NCBI GenBank assembly: GCA_014529385.2
Contig: CM043968.1
Location: 25,843,513 to 25,907,512, forward strand
DNA length: 64,000 nt
Direction of reading: 5' to 3'
From: Adiantum capillus-veneris
Lineage: Eukaryota; Streptophyta; Polypodiopsida; Polypodiales; Pteridaceae
Positions 32,756 through 43,045 of the stretch are shown piece after piece. Both the position numbers and the translations under genes were made by a program. Every line of letters begins with the position of its first letter. The stretch's first letter is position 1. Under the pieces are notes generated by a model, which did not search any database, was not told the origin of the DNA, and worked only from the letters and a program-made list of their open reading frames with translations.

Positions 32756-33713
32756 TGTTGACCGCTGGGTCAACAACACAACATAACTCAAGTTTCGTAC
32801 CAAAGTCTTATCTTTTGCGAGTTATGAAATGCTGCGGATTATGGCTATAAACATCTTTTGTAATGAGTAGTTATTCTAGTTTCAGAAGCCGGGGTGCAAT
32901 GGCACTTCCAGATTGTAAATACAAAGCCATTTGACCTTTTCAACCCCATTTTGGGTTAAACCTAAGGTAGCCTTAGTATATAAGGTACCTAGGTCATTTT
33001 GTAAAAAGACTTTTTAATCATAATCAAAACTTAGCGCTGCCATCTATTGTGTGGGAGAGAGAAAGAGAGTGAGCGTGAGCATCATCCTCTCGCTACGCCC
33101 GGCTCGCTCAACACATTGGAGATCCGACTGCACCATTGCGGTAGGCTCGAGGTGAGCTACGCGACGACACCAAGCATTCCACGTGAGACGAAGCGCACAC
33201 GCCGACACATCTACGAGCTATTTGTGGCCGTAAGTGTATCAAAGGATGTCTGTTTTCTGCGTGCTAGTAGTCTATAGAATCGTGGCGACATAAGCTACGC
33301 ATAGGTACTCATAAATTTTAGTTTCGAGCACTTTCAAAATTCGGCTCTGTCATCCTACGCGTTTTCCGCAGATGGGTTTAGAGTGAGGGTTTTGAGTGTA
33401 GAAGCTTAGGGACAAGTGTATCCTAGTGAGGGGATGGTGTTCCTTAAGTTTCCTACGAATCTGGCATGATTAGGTGAGTTACCTTCCGTATGTGTGTATG
33501 TGGCTAGGTGGTGTAGTTGAGAGCAGTGAGGTTCTTGATTGTGGTTTAGTTGGCCTTCTCGAGTGTTGTATGTGTAGGATGGTCTCAGCCTGACAAGCTC
33601 AAGAGATTTCCTCCGTGTGCCTATCGTGTCATCTGTGTCCTCGATTGACATTATGTTGATCTAGGTAGTGTTTGCATGCAATTCATGGGTGTGTGAGTCG
33701 CTCACGTCCAACA
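32756..33713 (+). repeat. 5' LTR of the palindrome-bearing element
   Basis: 958 bp from TGTTGACC to CGTCCAACA. The first 20 bases form an inverted repeat (TGTTGACC, GCTG, GGTCAACA). A TATA-like TAGTATATAAGG is at about 32976. A half-site of the leader palindrome, CATCCTACGCG, is at 33351-33361. The 3' LTR starts identically at 43046. Confidence 0.93.
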
Positions 33714-33714
33714 T

Positions 33715-33732
33715 TGGCGCCACTGCCGGGGA
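33715..33732 (+). other. Primer-binding site (Asp-tRNA type)
   Basis: TGGCGCCACTGCCGGGGA one base after the LTR end matches the complement of the plant tRNA-Asp 3' end at 16 of 18 positions, from my recollection of that tRNA. This site type is typical of some plant gypsy lineages and differs from the Met site of the other elements here. Confidence 0.85.
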
Positions 33733-34256
33733 CACAAGGACCTAAGTAGGTTTCCTACTAACACTCGTGTGATGGTTGCTTGATTTAGTTTCGGCTAAAG
33801 AAAGCGTTTTTCTTAAGTGGATCCGGAAGAGGATATTCCGCGATCAAGTGGATAGCCAGGAAGCGTGTGTCTTGCCGAGGGTCTGCGACTAGATAGGTTT
33901 AGTTAGGATGTGTGGATTAGAGTAGTTGTTCGTGGTCGAGTGATTTGTGAGGTGATAAAAGCGTTTACTAGTCCGTGTGTGGCAGTGAAGCGTTTTTCTA
34001 CTCATAGATACAAAACCCCATATGATTTGTAGGAGTAGCTTTAGGTAAGTGATTCGATTCTGATCTAGAGCTATTCAGCACTGAATTATTTGCTAATGTG
34101 CTTGATTGCATTTGAAATCACGGAAAAGTGTGCTTTTGAGGGTAAAAATGCATTAAACAAGCTTTTGTGGATATTTTTGTATGACTGACTGATGCTGTGC
34201 ATATAAAAGAGCATTTGCAAGGGTTCTGTGAAGAAAACCTGCAATTTTGTAAACAT

Positions 34257-35547
34257 AGACATCCTACGCGTAGGATGTCTCAAGGGGGTTCTGGAGACCA
34301 AATTTGAAAATTCTGACTGCACCAGTGGGTTCAGAGGATAGGTTTTACCCTAGTAACATATTGACTTGGGTGTTTTTCCCTATTTTTGTTGACCAAAAGC
34401 CAAAAGGCGGAGTCAGAAAACGTAAAATTTCAGAACAGGCTTAAATTGAGTGATTTTTGTATGTTTTTGCAATTGTTAAGCATACTTGCACTTGCTGAGA
34501 GCATAAGGAAGCATCAGGGACACTTCAGTCTGAAAAAAATCTGCAGTAGACATCCTACACGTAGGATGTCTACAGGGTGATTTGGGCACTTTTTTGAAAA
34601 TCTGAGATTACCAGTGTATTTAGAAGGTAGGTTTTACCCTATTTTCACGTGGAAAGTGGAAATTTGACCAAATTTTGACAGATCAAAGCCAAAAGACGAG
34701 AATTGCCAGACATCCTACCCAAATTGTGTCCAAGGCCTAATTTTGAGACCAAACCATAGGATGACTCTATAGGCATGTTCTAAATGTTGTATTGAGTGCA
34801 TGTGAGAGTTTTCAGCTCATTTGGGTGAGAAAATTGGGTTCAAGGCGGACTTTAGCACTTTTGAATGAAAAAGGCAAGAACAGCTAAAATTTGGGACTTT
34901 TTGAAATCCAAACCAAAATCTAAGCATACCACTGGGTTACTAACATCAAGGGAAAGCTGTGGGACAAGTCTGGGGTCAAACATGCCAAAAAGACATACTA
35001 CGCGTAGGATGTCTTCTGTGTGATTTTGGACTCTAAAGGAAATTTTGAGCATACCACAGTGATCAGCACCTTAAGGAGAGTCTGTGGTTCAAGTTTGGGT
35101 TCATTCTGAGCAAAAAGACATCCTACGCGTAGGATGTCTATTGCATAATTCTGAAACCAAAATTCTACTGTGACCATACCATGCTGTCATATAGCCTTAG
35201 GCAAGCCTCCTAGTCAAATTTGGTCCAATTTGGAGTTGGTTTGAGTTGGAAATTCATCAGAACAGTCATCAGGCTTTTGGAACAGATTCTTGATCATTTG
35301 ACCAACCTATAGGTGTCAGAATCAAAAAGTTAAAATAGCTGTGAGTTAAGCACATCAAGGAGAAGCTGGGGTGAAAATTTCAAGTCATTCTGAGCAAAAA
35401 GACATCCTACGCGTAGGATGTCTCAAGGCCATTTTTAGGTCCAAATGAAATTCTGAGCATACCATTGTGTTGTTGGACTTAAGGGGAGTCTCTGGACCAA
35501 ATTTTGTTAATTTCAGAGCATATAGACATCCTACGCGTAGGATGTCT
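34257..35547. repeat. Array of 24-bp palindromes in the element leader
   Basis: Perfect copies at 34257-34280, 35116-35139, 35400-35423 and 35524-35547 consist of AGACATCCTA, CGCG, TAGGATGTCT. One-mismatch copies are at 34548-34571 and 34991-35014; a half-copy is at 34708-34719. Several lie in related flanks (GAGCAAAAAGACATCC on the left; an AATTCTGAGCATACCA stretch and an AAGGGGAGTCTCTGG stretch to the right). As RNA each gives a 10-bp hairpin with a self-complementary CGCG loop. The leader (33733-35980) has no ORF of note. Confidence 0.93.
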
Positions 35548-35980
35548 CTAGGCCAGTTTTAGGGTCCAACTGTACTTTTGACCATACAGGAGTGTTCACA
35601 GAGTCACAGAGATCCCAAATCTTTTTTCAAAATTAAATTTGGACTCATTTTAACCAATCTAAACTGCATTTCACTATTTTGGCCATAACTTTCACAAACG
35701 GTATCGGATCGGAAAAGTTTTTATATCAAAACGTGGCCTGAGAGCGGCTCTACAGATCTTAGAGCAAAACTTGAACCATTTAGTTCAACTTTGAAAAAAC
35801 ATCGTTTGAGGCCTCAAAATTCATCCGGAAGTCAGGGGTGTCTGAAAGCGACAATTTGCGAGAATTGTGATGAAATGGTTGTGGTTTTGGACATAGTTTC
35901 GACTTTTCCCTAACCAAAGCACTTGAGCACAGTGGAATAAGTCTACTTGAACCAAGAAAAAGCTCTTAAACCCTGAAATC

Positions 35981-37516
35981 ATGTCTACCCTAGATTCAAA
36001 CGCAGCTTACACAAGCTTGGAGATCCCGACGATAGAGGAATATCCTCCCACAATGGATCTTCCAAACTTGCAATTGATAAAGACCCATCTTGTTGAGAGA
36101 GTTTGGATGATTGGTCATGAGAGTGAAGGACTATATAGATACATTGACGACAATGAGGTCAATCTTTATAGGTGCTCATATCCATACCTAGAAGAGATAA
36201 CGGATTACAAGCTCTTATATGTTTACACATATGGAGTCGACTGTGAATGGAGATCTATAGTTGTCGACAAGTATGGACGAGAATACAGAGTTGTAGAAAG
36301 CACAAATCCAAAGACTGTACTAGAAAGAGGTGGATATTTGGTCAATGAAGGACCACAAATGCCTCCACCAAACACGAGAATTCCTATAGGAATTCCAAGA
36401 AGAGAGCCACCAGGATTCCCTTCAAGAGCGATAACGAGAGAAGGATTGGGAGAGTCTCTGGTTAGACTTGTAGACAATCGACAAGTTAGACCATCCCAAG
36501 TCCAGAAATGGGTAAACAGAAAATACTCCGGAGATAAAGATCCGAGAGATCACGTAACGGCTTTTAGAAGAGTGATTAGAGCAGAGGAAGTTTCAGATTT
36601 TGCGACACAGTTTGCGGGATTTGGATTGACTCTAGAAGATGATGCAGCTACATGGTTCGACTCGGTGGAAAAATGGGATTTTGAGACCCTGGATGAGTTG
36701 TTTGAGGAGTTTATTGAAGAATTCTCGCCAAAAGGCATTGCTCACAACATAGTCTCGCAAATCCATAGATTCAAACAGAAAGAGGATGAATCAGTACGCA
36801 AAGCATCATTACGGCTCAAGAGATATGTTAAGCTCTGTCCGAGAGCGGAATTACCTACGCAAGAACGACTGATGCTGATCTTTATACAGGGAATGAGACA
36901 TGCGGGCCTTCAGAAGGATCTGCATATGATAAGGAGGATGACGCTAAACGAGTTGATCAAAGAAGCTCTTTATCTAGTGGATAACTGTGAGGCATACAAA
37001 GAAAATGACTTAAAGATTCAAGGAGATGACACATCCTCTCAGCACAGTGTTTCACAGATAAGTGAGTCCATTGCCAAGCCAACGGCACCTATTGATCAAG
37101 AAAAGCTTATCGACGGCTTGGTCAAGAGGTTGATTCCTCTTGTAAGGTCTGATTCGGGAGAGCCGAAGTGGTGTAAAATTGAGAGAAAATGGACGAACCA
37201 TACGGGGGAAGAGTGCTATTATAGAATGGAAAATGCTAGGGAGAGGTATGTACAACCTGTTCCAGAAGCACCTACTCTACCTAGATACATTACGGGGAAT
37301 GCGCCAGGACCAGTAGGAGTTTTAAGGCCACAACTTGTCTTAGGACAACAACCTCCGTTGCCAGGTGCTAGAATGCAGGTAGACATGAGATACATGCCAA
37401 TGATGGAAGCATCAATTTTAAACCAACGCCAGTACCAGCTACAATGTGGTATAGCAACCAAAGTGAGTACTACCCTTCGGAGCAACAAAATGTGCGAGAA
37501 ACACATGGAGTGGTGA
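35981..37516 (+). CDS. Gag of the non-autonomous element (511 aa)
   Basis: ATG at 35981 opens MSTLDSNAAYTSLEIP. The gag core lies at about residues 185-310: WVNRKYSGDKDPRDHVTAF, FAGFGLTLEDDAATWFDSV, FIEEFSPKG, HRFKQKEDESV and LMLIFIQGMRHAGLQ, the capsid-like region of plant gypsy Gag. A charged region and a Pro-rich end follow. The last 30 or so residues (from about 37412) are out of frame: the continuing polyprotein reads NFKPTPVPATMWYSNQSEYY in the next frame. Gag would form the particle that packages element RNA. The start is chosen because it is the first ATG after a long non-coding leader. Apart from the frameshift the ORF is clean. Confidence 0.85.
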   Translation: MSTLDSNAAYTSLEIPTIEEYPPTMDLPNLQLIKTHLVERVWMIGHESEGLYRYIDDNEVNLYRCSYPYLEEITDYKLLYVYTYGVDCEWRSIVVDKYGREYRVVESTNPKTVLERGGYLVNEGPQMPPPNTRIPIGIPRREPPGFPSRAITREGLGESLVRLVDNRQVRPSQVQKWVNRKYSGDKDPRDHVTAFRRVIRAEEVSDFATQFAGFGLTLEDDAATWFDSVEKWDFETLDELFEEFIEEFSPKGIAHNIVSQIHRFKQKEDESVRKASLRLKRYVKLCPRAELPTQERLMLIFIQGMRHAGLQKDLHMIRRMTLNELIKEALYLVDNCEAYKENDLKIQGDDTSSQHSVSQISESIAKPTAPIDQEKLIDGLVKRLIPLVRSDSGEPKWCKIERKWTNHTGEECYYRMENARERYVQPVPEAPTLPRYITGNAPGPVGVLRPQLVLGQQPPLPGARMQVDMRYMPMMEASILNQRQYQLQCGIATKVSTTLRSNKMCEKHMEW

Positions 37517-39087
37517 GGCCGGTACAACCTCCACCTCCTGGGTTTCAGTCAAAAGAAAGAAGGTATGAAATGGACGAAAGGACATTGCGATTCATTGCAA
37601 ATAGCGGCTTATCTAGGTCAAAGCTTGCTTATAGCCAAGAGGAAATGCTAAAAGAATCTCCTCAACTAGAGACAGATTGTCACAAAAGTCGTGACAACCA
37701 CTTGGTCAAACAATGTCCTCATACAGAGATCACTGAAGTAAATGCCTATTGTCTTGAGTGTGGCATCACTCACTTGATCCCCGATTGCCCCATAAAACCA
37801 AACCAAATCAGAAAAATCACGACAGATGTATCAGGGATTGTTCAGCTACCTAGTAGCTCAAAAAATGAAAATGTTGTACCAGTGCAAGTGGTTACGAGAG
37901 CACAAGCTCAAAAGAAAGCTGATGAGAATCCAGAGACAAAGAACACGGAAAGTGACATGAGTCCAAAGACAAATGATGGACCAAAGACAGACGCACCTAG
38001 TCAGAAAACCAAGAGCAAACAAAATAGTTGGAAAGCTACAAAGACTAGGGTGAAAGCACGCAAGGAACGAGAGCAAAAATCCCTAGCTGAGAAGCTTACT
38101 GAAGCTGAGGAGAAGATAAAACAACATGAGGAAAAGGAGGCACCTTTTCTTACACAGATGGTTAAACCTCTAGAAGAACCATCCACGGATGAGAAACCGA
38201 GAAGGGCTAGTTCAGGAGGATCTGTGTTGGCAGAGAAGGTTAATGAGACATTAGATGCCCTCTTGAAAGCGTATGATGTGAGGCTCAAAAACAACCAAAC
38301 CCAAGAACACGGGTGGATGACATATCCCGATGCGGAACTAGAAAAGCAAAGGTTTGAAATGTGCCAGAAAATGATTCAAACAGCCCAAGCTTTACTAGGA
38401 CTACCAGTTGCAAAACCTGAGGATGTGATCCGTGTCATGCCTACACAAGTAATCCCACCAAACAAGGAAATAAAAGAGCTAGATTCTAGTCATAAGCACA
38501 AACCAAACCTCAAAGACCCAACCTTAGAACTAAGGATAATACTGAATACCACGGATAACTCTTCCGAGGGATTTCACCAAGCTATACCTGAGGATTGTAA
38601 AGAGATAAATGGTCTTGACGAATTGTGGAAACAAGTCAGAGAGGCCAATGAAGCTGATGACCTAATAAGACGAGTAGACAAGACTGGTGATGAACGAAGA
38701 GTGTTTCTACCACCAATAGAGGAATTTGAGACTGGATCTCAAATGAATCTAGACGTGCAATCGTATTGGGGCGACAAAGGATCTGTACAATCTATGGATA
38801 GTCAACCCCATTCGCTAAGAACACTACCGTCCTACATGGGAGAGTACGAGACCAAGTCAGATGTGGTTGTAGTCCCATCACAGAGACTGTCTCCCAACAA
38901 AGCCATCGATTCAAAGGGGCTAGTAGATATTCTATCTACCCCAGTCACCTGTACAATAATGTTAGCCGAGTTGCTCAGAATAAGACCAAACATGTGGGCT
39001 AATGTGGGTAAATGTCTAGAGAAATTTGGTGTAAAAACCCCAATGACTCAAATCGAGAAAGGCATCAAAGAGCTTGAAATGCCTTAA
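37412..39087 (+). CDS. Gag continuation with zinc-knuckle-like motif and charged coiled region
   Basis: Continues Gag after a one-base frameshift near 37412; the first ATG in this frame is 37444. It contains a C-x2-C-x3-H-x4-C motif (YCLECGITHLIPDCP, about 37748-37792), a Lys/Glu-rich probable coiled coil (KSLAEKLTEAEEKIKQHEEK, about 38080-38140), and long hydrophilic stretches of unknown role. It ends at TAA 39085-39087, but the same frame continues into the protease, so the stop is probably a lesion in a longer polyprotein. Confidence 0.75.
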
Positions 39088-39967
39088 CTAAATACTAGGC
39101 CAGTTCCATTAAACAAGGTAGGCGAGTATTACGAGGGAGAAGATGGAAACACCACCCTTCCTATGGAATTCAATGGTGTAAAAACCATGGCAATCCTTGA
39201 CAGTGGAGCTGGTGTGGCCATTGCAACCAAAGAGGTTTTGGAAAAAATGGGGAAAACGTGCCTTGATATCCACACGAATGACCCTGCAGCTTAGAGACGG
39301 ACACAAGGAAAAGCCCCTAGGACTGGTAGAAAAAGTACTTGTTACTTCTTGTGGCATTGAATATGAACACACTTTTGCTGTTGTTGACTTTGGCAAGAAG
39401 AACAACTATGACATCATTCTGGGAAGACCATTCATGTGACAATTGAAAATGGTCCAAGATTGGGGTTATGACCATATATACCTGAGACATATGGAAACCA
39501 TAACAAAGATAAACTTGAGGGACCATAGCTATAGTGATGTGACGAGAACAACGATTGAGGAATTTGATTCTGCCACAGTAGCAGAATCAGAACTTCCAGC
39601 TTGGTTGGGTAAGCCTAAAGAACTGTGGATGTGTGGAGCTTCACAATGTGGTAGCTTGAAGCGTGAGGAATGTATCCTAGAGCGGGTTATAGAGGATAAG
39701 GACTATATCCCAGAACCATTTCCTGAAGAAGAGTTAGAGCCTTTTGGATGGGAACACATCTTGGCTACTCTGGACGTGTGCGCCGTGGAGGATGCTCCCA
39801 CAACAAAGTTTTGTGATGAAAATGGCTATGATGTCGTTCCTTATTTTGCGGTGAGTGTAATCCAGGAAAACGAAGAGATCCAAACATCAACAATCTCTCG
39901 CAATAAGGAGCAAAGAAATGTGGAGACTCCAAAGATGAAGAAGACGACGAGTTCTATGACTCTGTAG
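39088..39967 (+). pseudogene. Retroviral-type aspartic protease and downstream acidic region
   Basis: After the TAA the frame reads GEYYEGEDGNTTLPMEFNGV and MAILDSGAGVAIATKEVLEKMGK, with the catalytic D-S-G triad at about 39200. A frameshift near 39255 moves to the next frame, which carries MTLQLRDGHKEKPLGLVEK, the flap-side region and YDIILGRPF, the second conserved protease motif. TGA at 39437-39439 then interrupts QLKMVQDWGY. An acidic region follows to TAG 39965-39967. The protease would mature Gag; this copy is broken in three places. No RT follows. Confidence 0.85.
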
Positions 39968-40917
39968 AACACTTCGAGCTTCCAGAAGATCAACGACCCG
40001 GGAATCAATGTCATCGGTGCACAAGTAAAGTGCATCAAAAGTGGATTCCAAAGTCCTCGGTGAAGACACAACCACCACAAGAATCCTCATACATGGCTCC
40101 TAATAAGGATGCAAAGACTCAGCTAGGAGGAATACGACCAGTGCAACGAGCTAACAATGCTCTAATCAATGGGCTAGAAAAGTCCTTCAAGAAACTACCA
40201 CCCACAAGCAAACAGACAGTAACTTTCCACTACCAGCCAAAAAATCAAGGGAAAGTACAAGAAGTCAACCTTGCTGGGGATAGTAGTGATAGTGAGGAAT
40301 CTTACGACATCCCCTATTATCAACTCAGGCCATCACTATCACCAACCCCTTCAGCAACAACCATGACAGGTCAAAAGAACAGGACAACAAGTCAAAGCCA
40401 AAAAGCTCGACAAATCTGGATACCAAAAAGCCAGATCAGCCAAAAACAGATATGGATCAAGAAGACAAAGATCTCTAATGACAAATCACAAGAACCAACA
40501 CCAAAACAAAAACAAGGAAAGCGTGCACGAACGGGTAAGAATATCACAAAGTCGCAAGCTTTCACAACTCAGGTTTGGGCTCCAAAGAAGTTGATTCAAG
40601 CACAAAAAAGTCAAGAATTCATTTGGATTCCAAAACAACCACATTATCAACTTTCAAAGCCTGAATCCCGTCACCAACCAAGTGTACATGGGCTGAAGCA
40701 AAGACCACTGTTGACTCACACAACAAAAAGGTGGATCCCAAAGAAGTCTCTTCAAACACAAACGAAGCACGGGCAAGTATGGGTTCCCAAACGAGCGTCA
40801 GCAACAAAACAACCAATAATCGCAAAGAAATGGGTCCCAAAGAAGAACAACAAAACTGCTGTCAGTGCATCGCCGCTTGAATTCTTACAATTCTTCCTAC
40901 GATTACAGTACAGTTAG
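39930..40917 (+). CDS. Basic W-x-P-K repeat domain, C-terminal to the protease
   Basis: In the frame of 40030 the sequence can be followed upstream to about 39930 (DEEDDEFYDSVEHFELPEDQ), so the domain was probably fused to the protease before a frameshift. From ATG 40030 there are 295 residues to TAG 40915-40917. Eight copies of a W-[IVA]-[PK]-K motif occur: KWIPK (residue 4), QIWIPK (about 129), QIWIKK (about 141), QVWAPK (about 182), FIWIPK (about 199), KRWIPK (about 233), QVWVPK (about 248), KKWVPK (about 266). They are separated by Lys/Gln/Ser/Thr-rich linkers. Similar single KxWxPK motifs occur, as I recall, in the Gag linker of some plant copia elements. The role is unknown; nucleic-acid binding is an inference from the basic, aromatic-spaced composition. 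Confidence 0.7.
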
Positions 40918-42566
40918 AAGAGAGCAAGTCGCTTCAATCAAGCAACGATACAGGAGCTTCAAAGACCATTACATTGCTTAGAATAGGAAGCCTCTCCAAC
41001 AAATGCCAATAAGCAAATTGCTTATACCCACATCTTGCACAACATAAATCTTTTCCATGCATTGACTGTGTATGCATAATAGGGCTACATTACAAGGCCT
41101 GCATAGGCACAACTTTTACTTGCCCAAGCACAACACATATCCTTTGCGATACCCTGTCGTAAAGGATGACTCTAAATAGGAAGGGGGAAGGCATCCTGAA
41201 TGCGGACCTAACATTATGACTATTAGAGGGAAATGTTTTGTGAGATGCATTGAATTTTTGCGTTTTATTGTGATAATTTTTTGACAAAATTTAGAGTATA
41301 TGCCCTCATAGTAGTGCTACAGAGGAGTATGGGGGCAAAATCCATATATGAGCCCCTAGGGACATGTGTATAGTGTACATAGCATTTAGGTTTCTATTTG
41401 AATGATTTTTCTTTTGTTGAGTTGTTTTAAGAGTTTCTTTGTTTATTATTAAGAAAAAAAAATCCATAATCAACATGAAGAAAAGACTGACGAGAGGCCT
41501 GAGCACTACAAAGAGAAGAAAGTATAGGGAAAGGATGAAACTTCACGAAGTATGTCTCAGCAGCCACTACAACAGCCGAAGAACTTGTCACAAAGCAGTG
41601 TCAACAGGAAACCGACAAGTCATACAAGTCAGAGTCGAGTAGCTAAGCCACAAAATGAGTGAGGTATTAGTCCCAAAGCTTCAAGTAATATTCTCTGTGG
41701 TCTAAGCGTCTTAGCTATTCTAGGTACTGCTCAAGCTAGAAGAGTTGAGCATATTTACGTTGTGTCGCTCATGCTGGTATAGGTGAGCAAAAGAGTCGAA
41801 GTCTAAGTACTTAAGTCTGGTGAAGTGAAGGAGAAGGTCCCAAAGACACTCACGTACTGAGCACAGTGAGATACGAGTGGAGAAACTTCTACGTCGACAA
41901 CCCTTCTTGGAAAGGTGGAAGCTATTGAGACATCTTTTGATGTCACATGTGCTACATTTATTCCTCGAAACACCCATCATCTCCTTCTTTCACATTGCAT
42001 TCTTTTGTTGACAAATTTCTCATATGCATATAGAGTGTCCCATAATTGGCACTTGCATCAGGCACTCTTTCCGTGTTTCACCCAAGCACTCACCTTTCAT
42101 GAATAGGTACTTCACGTTCAACTGATCAACTCCAATAAGAGCGTATACCAAAGGCATTTTTTTCCCACCGGGTTTTTTTTCTTTGGTCATCCAGGTTTTA
42201 GACCCTAATCTAAACACACCTATCACCATCCTCTTGTACATATTCCTTCTAAATCAACAATAAGGAAATGCTACTCAAATCAATTGACAAATGAATTGGA
42301 GCACCAATTTCAAATCATAGCATACTTCTCCGCAATGGCGAGTCGAAGAATGGTCTACAATGACAAAGCTGCAGACAACACTAACAACATGATTGCACAG
42401 GAACAAAGAAGTCCCCAATGAAGAAGCGCAGACATAAAAGTAATCAGAGGATCTCAAAAGATGAATGGTTATGATGATATATGTTCGCTCTAATGGATCA
42501 TAGTTCTTGTTGTGGTTCGACAAAGATACAAGCAGTGCAACAGATGAAGCCAAAACAGCAGCAAAG
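40918..42566 (+). other. Non-coding region after the repeat ORF
   Basis: No RT, RNase H, integrase or other coding region is recognised in about 1.65 kb; the small ORFs here show no family signature. Confidence 0.6.
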
Positions 42567-42600
42567 TGTTGACCGCTGGGTCAACAACACAACATAACTC
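42567..42600 (+). repeat. 34-bp copy of the LTR 5' terminus
   Basis: Identical to the first 34 bases of the LTR at 32756 (TGTTGACCGCTGGGTCAACA and the next 14 bases), including the terminal inverted repeat. It stops at AACATAACTC and is followed at once by helicase sequence. No polypurine tract precedes it. Confidence 0.95.
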
Positions 42601-42978
42601 CTTACAAAGTTGTCATTGGCTCACAAGATCAGAAAGCCAATCACTCAATTATACAGATTGTAGAAGTTGTTTCTGAGAATCACAAATACTCCAAATTCAC
42701 AGATTTACTACAGCAAATGATGGGTGGAGCTTTCTCTATCCATGATGATAAGAGTCAAGTTAAACGACATTGGGTTCTTTTTGAATTTAGATTTGGCAGT
42801 AGACCTATAATGACAGAAACAGATGCTGCAGCTCGGAGCGTGGATGTGAAAGACATAAAGTTCGTCATCAATTATGATTTTCCTGAATCATGTGAAGACT
42901 ATGTACATTGGATTGGATGAACAAGACAAGCTAATGCAAAGGCTATAGTCTATACTTTCTTTCCAACAACAAAATGAC
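42600..42978 (+). pseudogene. Captured DEAD-box RNA helicase fragment (DBP2/DDX5-like C-terminal domain)
   Basis: One continuous frame carries YKVVIGSQDQKANHSI, EVVSENHKYSKFTDLLQQMM, then after a gap FSIHDDKSQVKRHWVLFEF, PIMTETDAAARSVDVKD, KFVINYDFPESCEDYVHWIG, a TGA, and TRQANAKAIVYTFFPTTK. This is the helicase C domain. Motif V (TDVAARGLD) reads TDAAARSVD; motif VI (HRIGRTGRAG) reads HWIG-stop-TRQANA. About 25 residues around motif IV (LIFMETK region) are missing between MMGG and AFSIH. It contains no intron, so it probably came from mRNA. It lies inside the retroelement between the 34-bp LTR copy and the polypurine tract and is not functional as a helicase. Confidence 0.9.
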
Positions 42979-43028
42979 AGCAACTACCACATCGCCATCG
43001 ACAATCAGGTCATGTCGGGGACGACATG

Positions 43029-43045
43029 AACGCGGAAGGGGGGGA
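43029..43045 (+). other. Polypurine tract of the palindrome-bearing element
   Basis: AACGCGGAAGGGGGGGA immediately before the 3' LTR start TGTTGACC. Confidence 0.85.

Noticed and set aside
34257-35547. Palindromes with spacers as a CRISPR-like array
   Set aside because: Spacing is irregular (about 125-440 bp), the flanks are themselves related, and the array lies inside an LTR element leader in a plant genome.
37412-37516. Programmed ribosomal frameshift between gag and the following ORF
   Set aside because: No convincing slippery heptamer followed by a pseudoknot was seen, and similar shifts and stops occur later in the same polyprotein, so ordinary decay is more likely.
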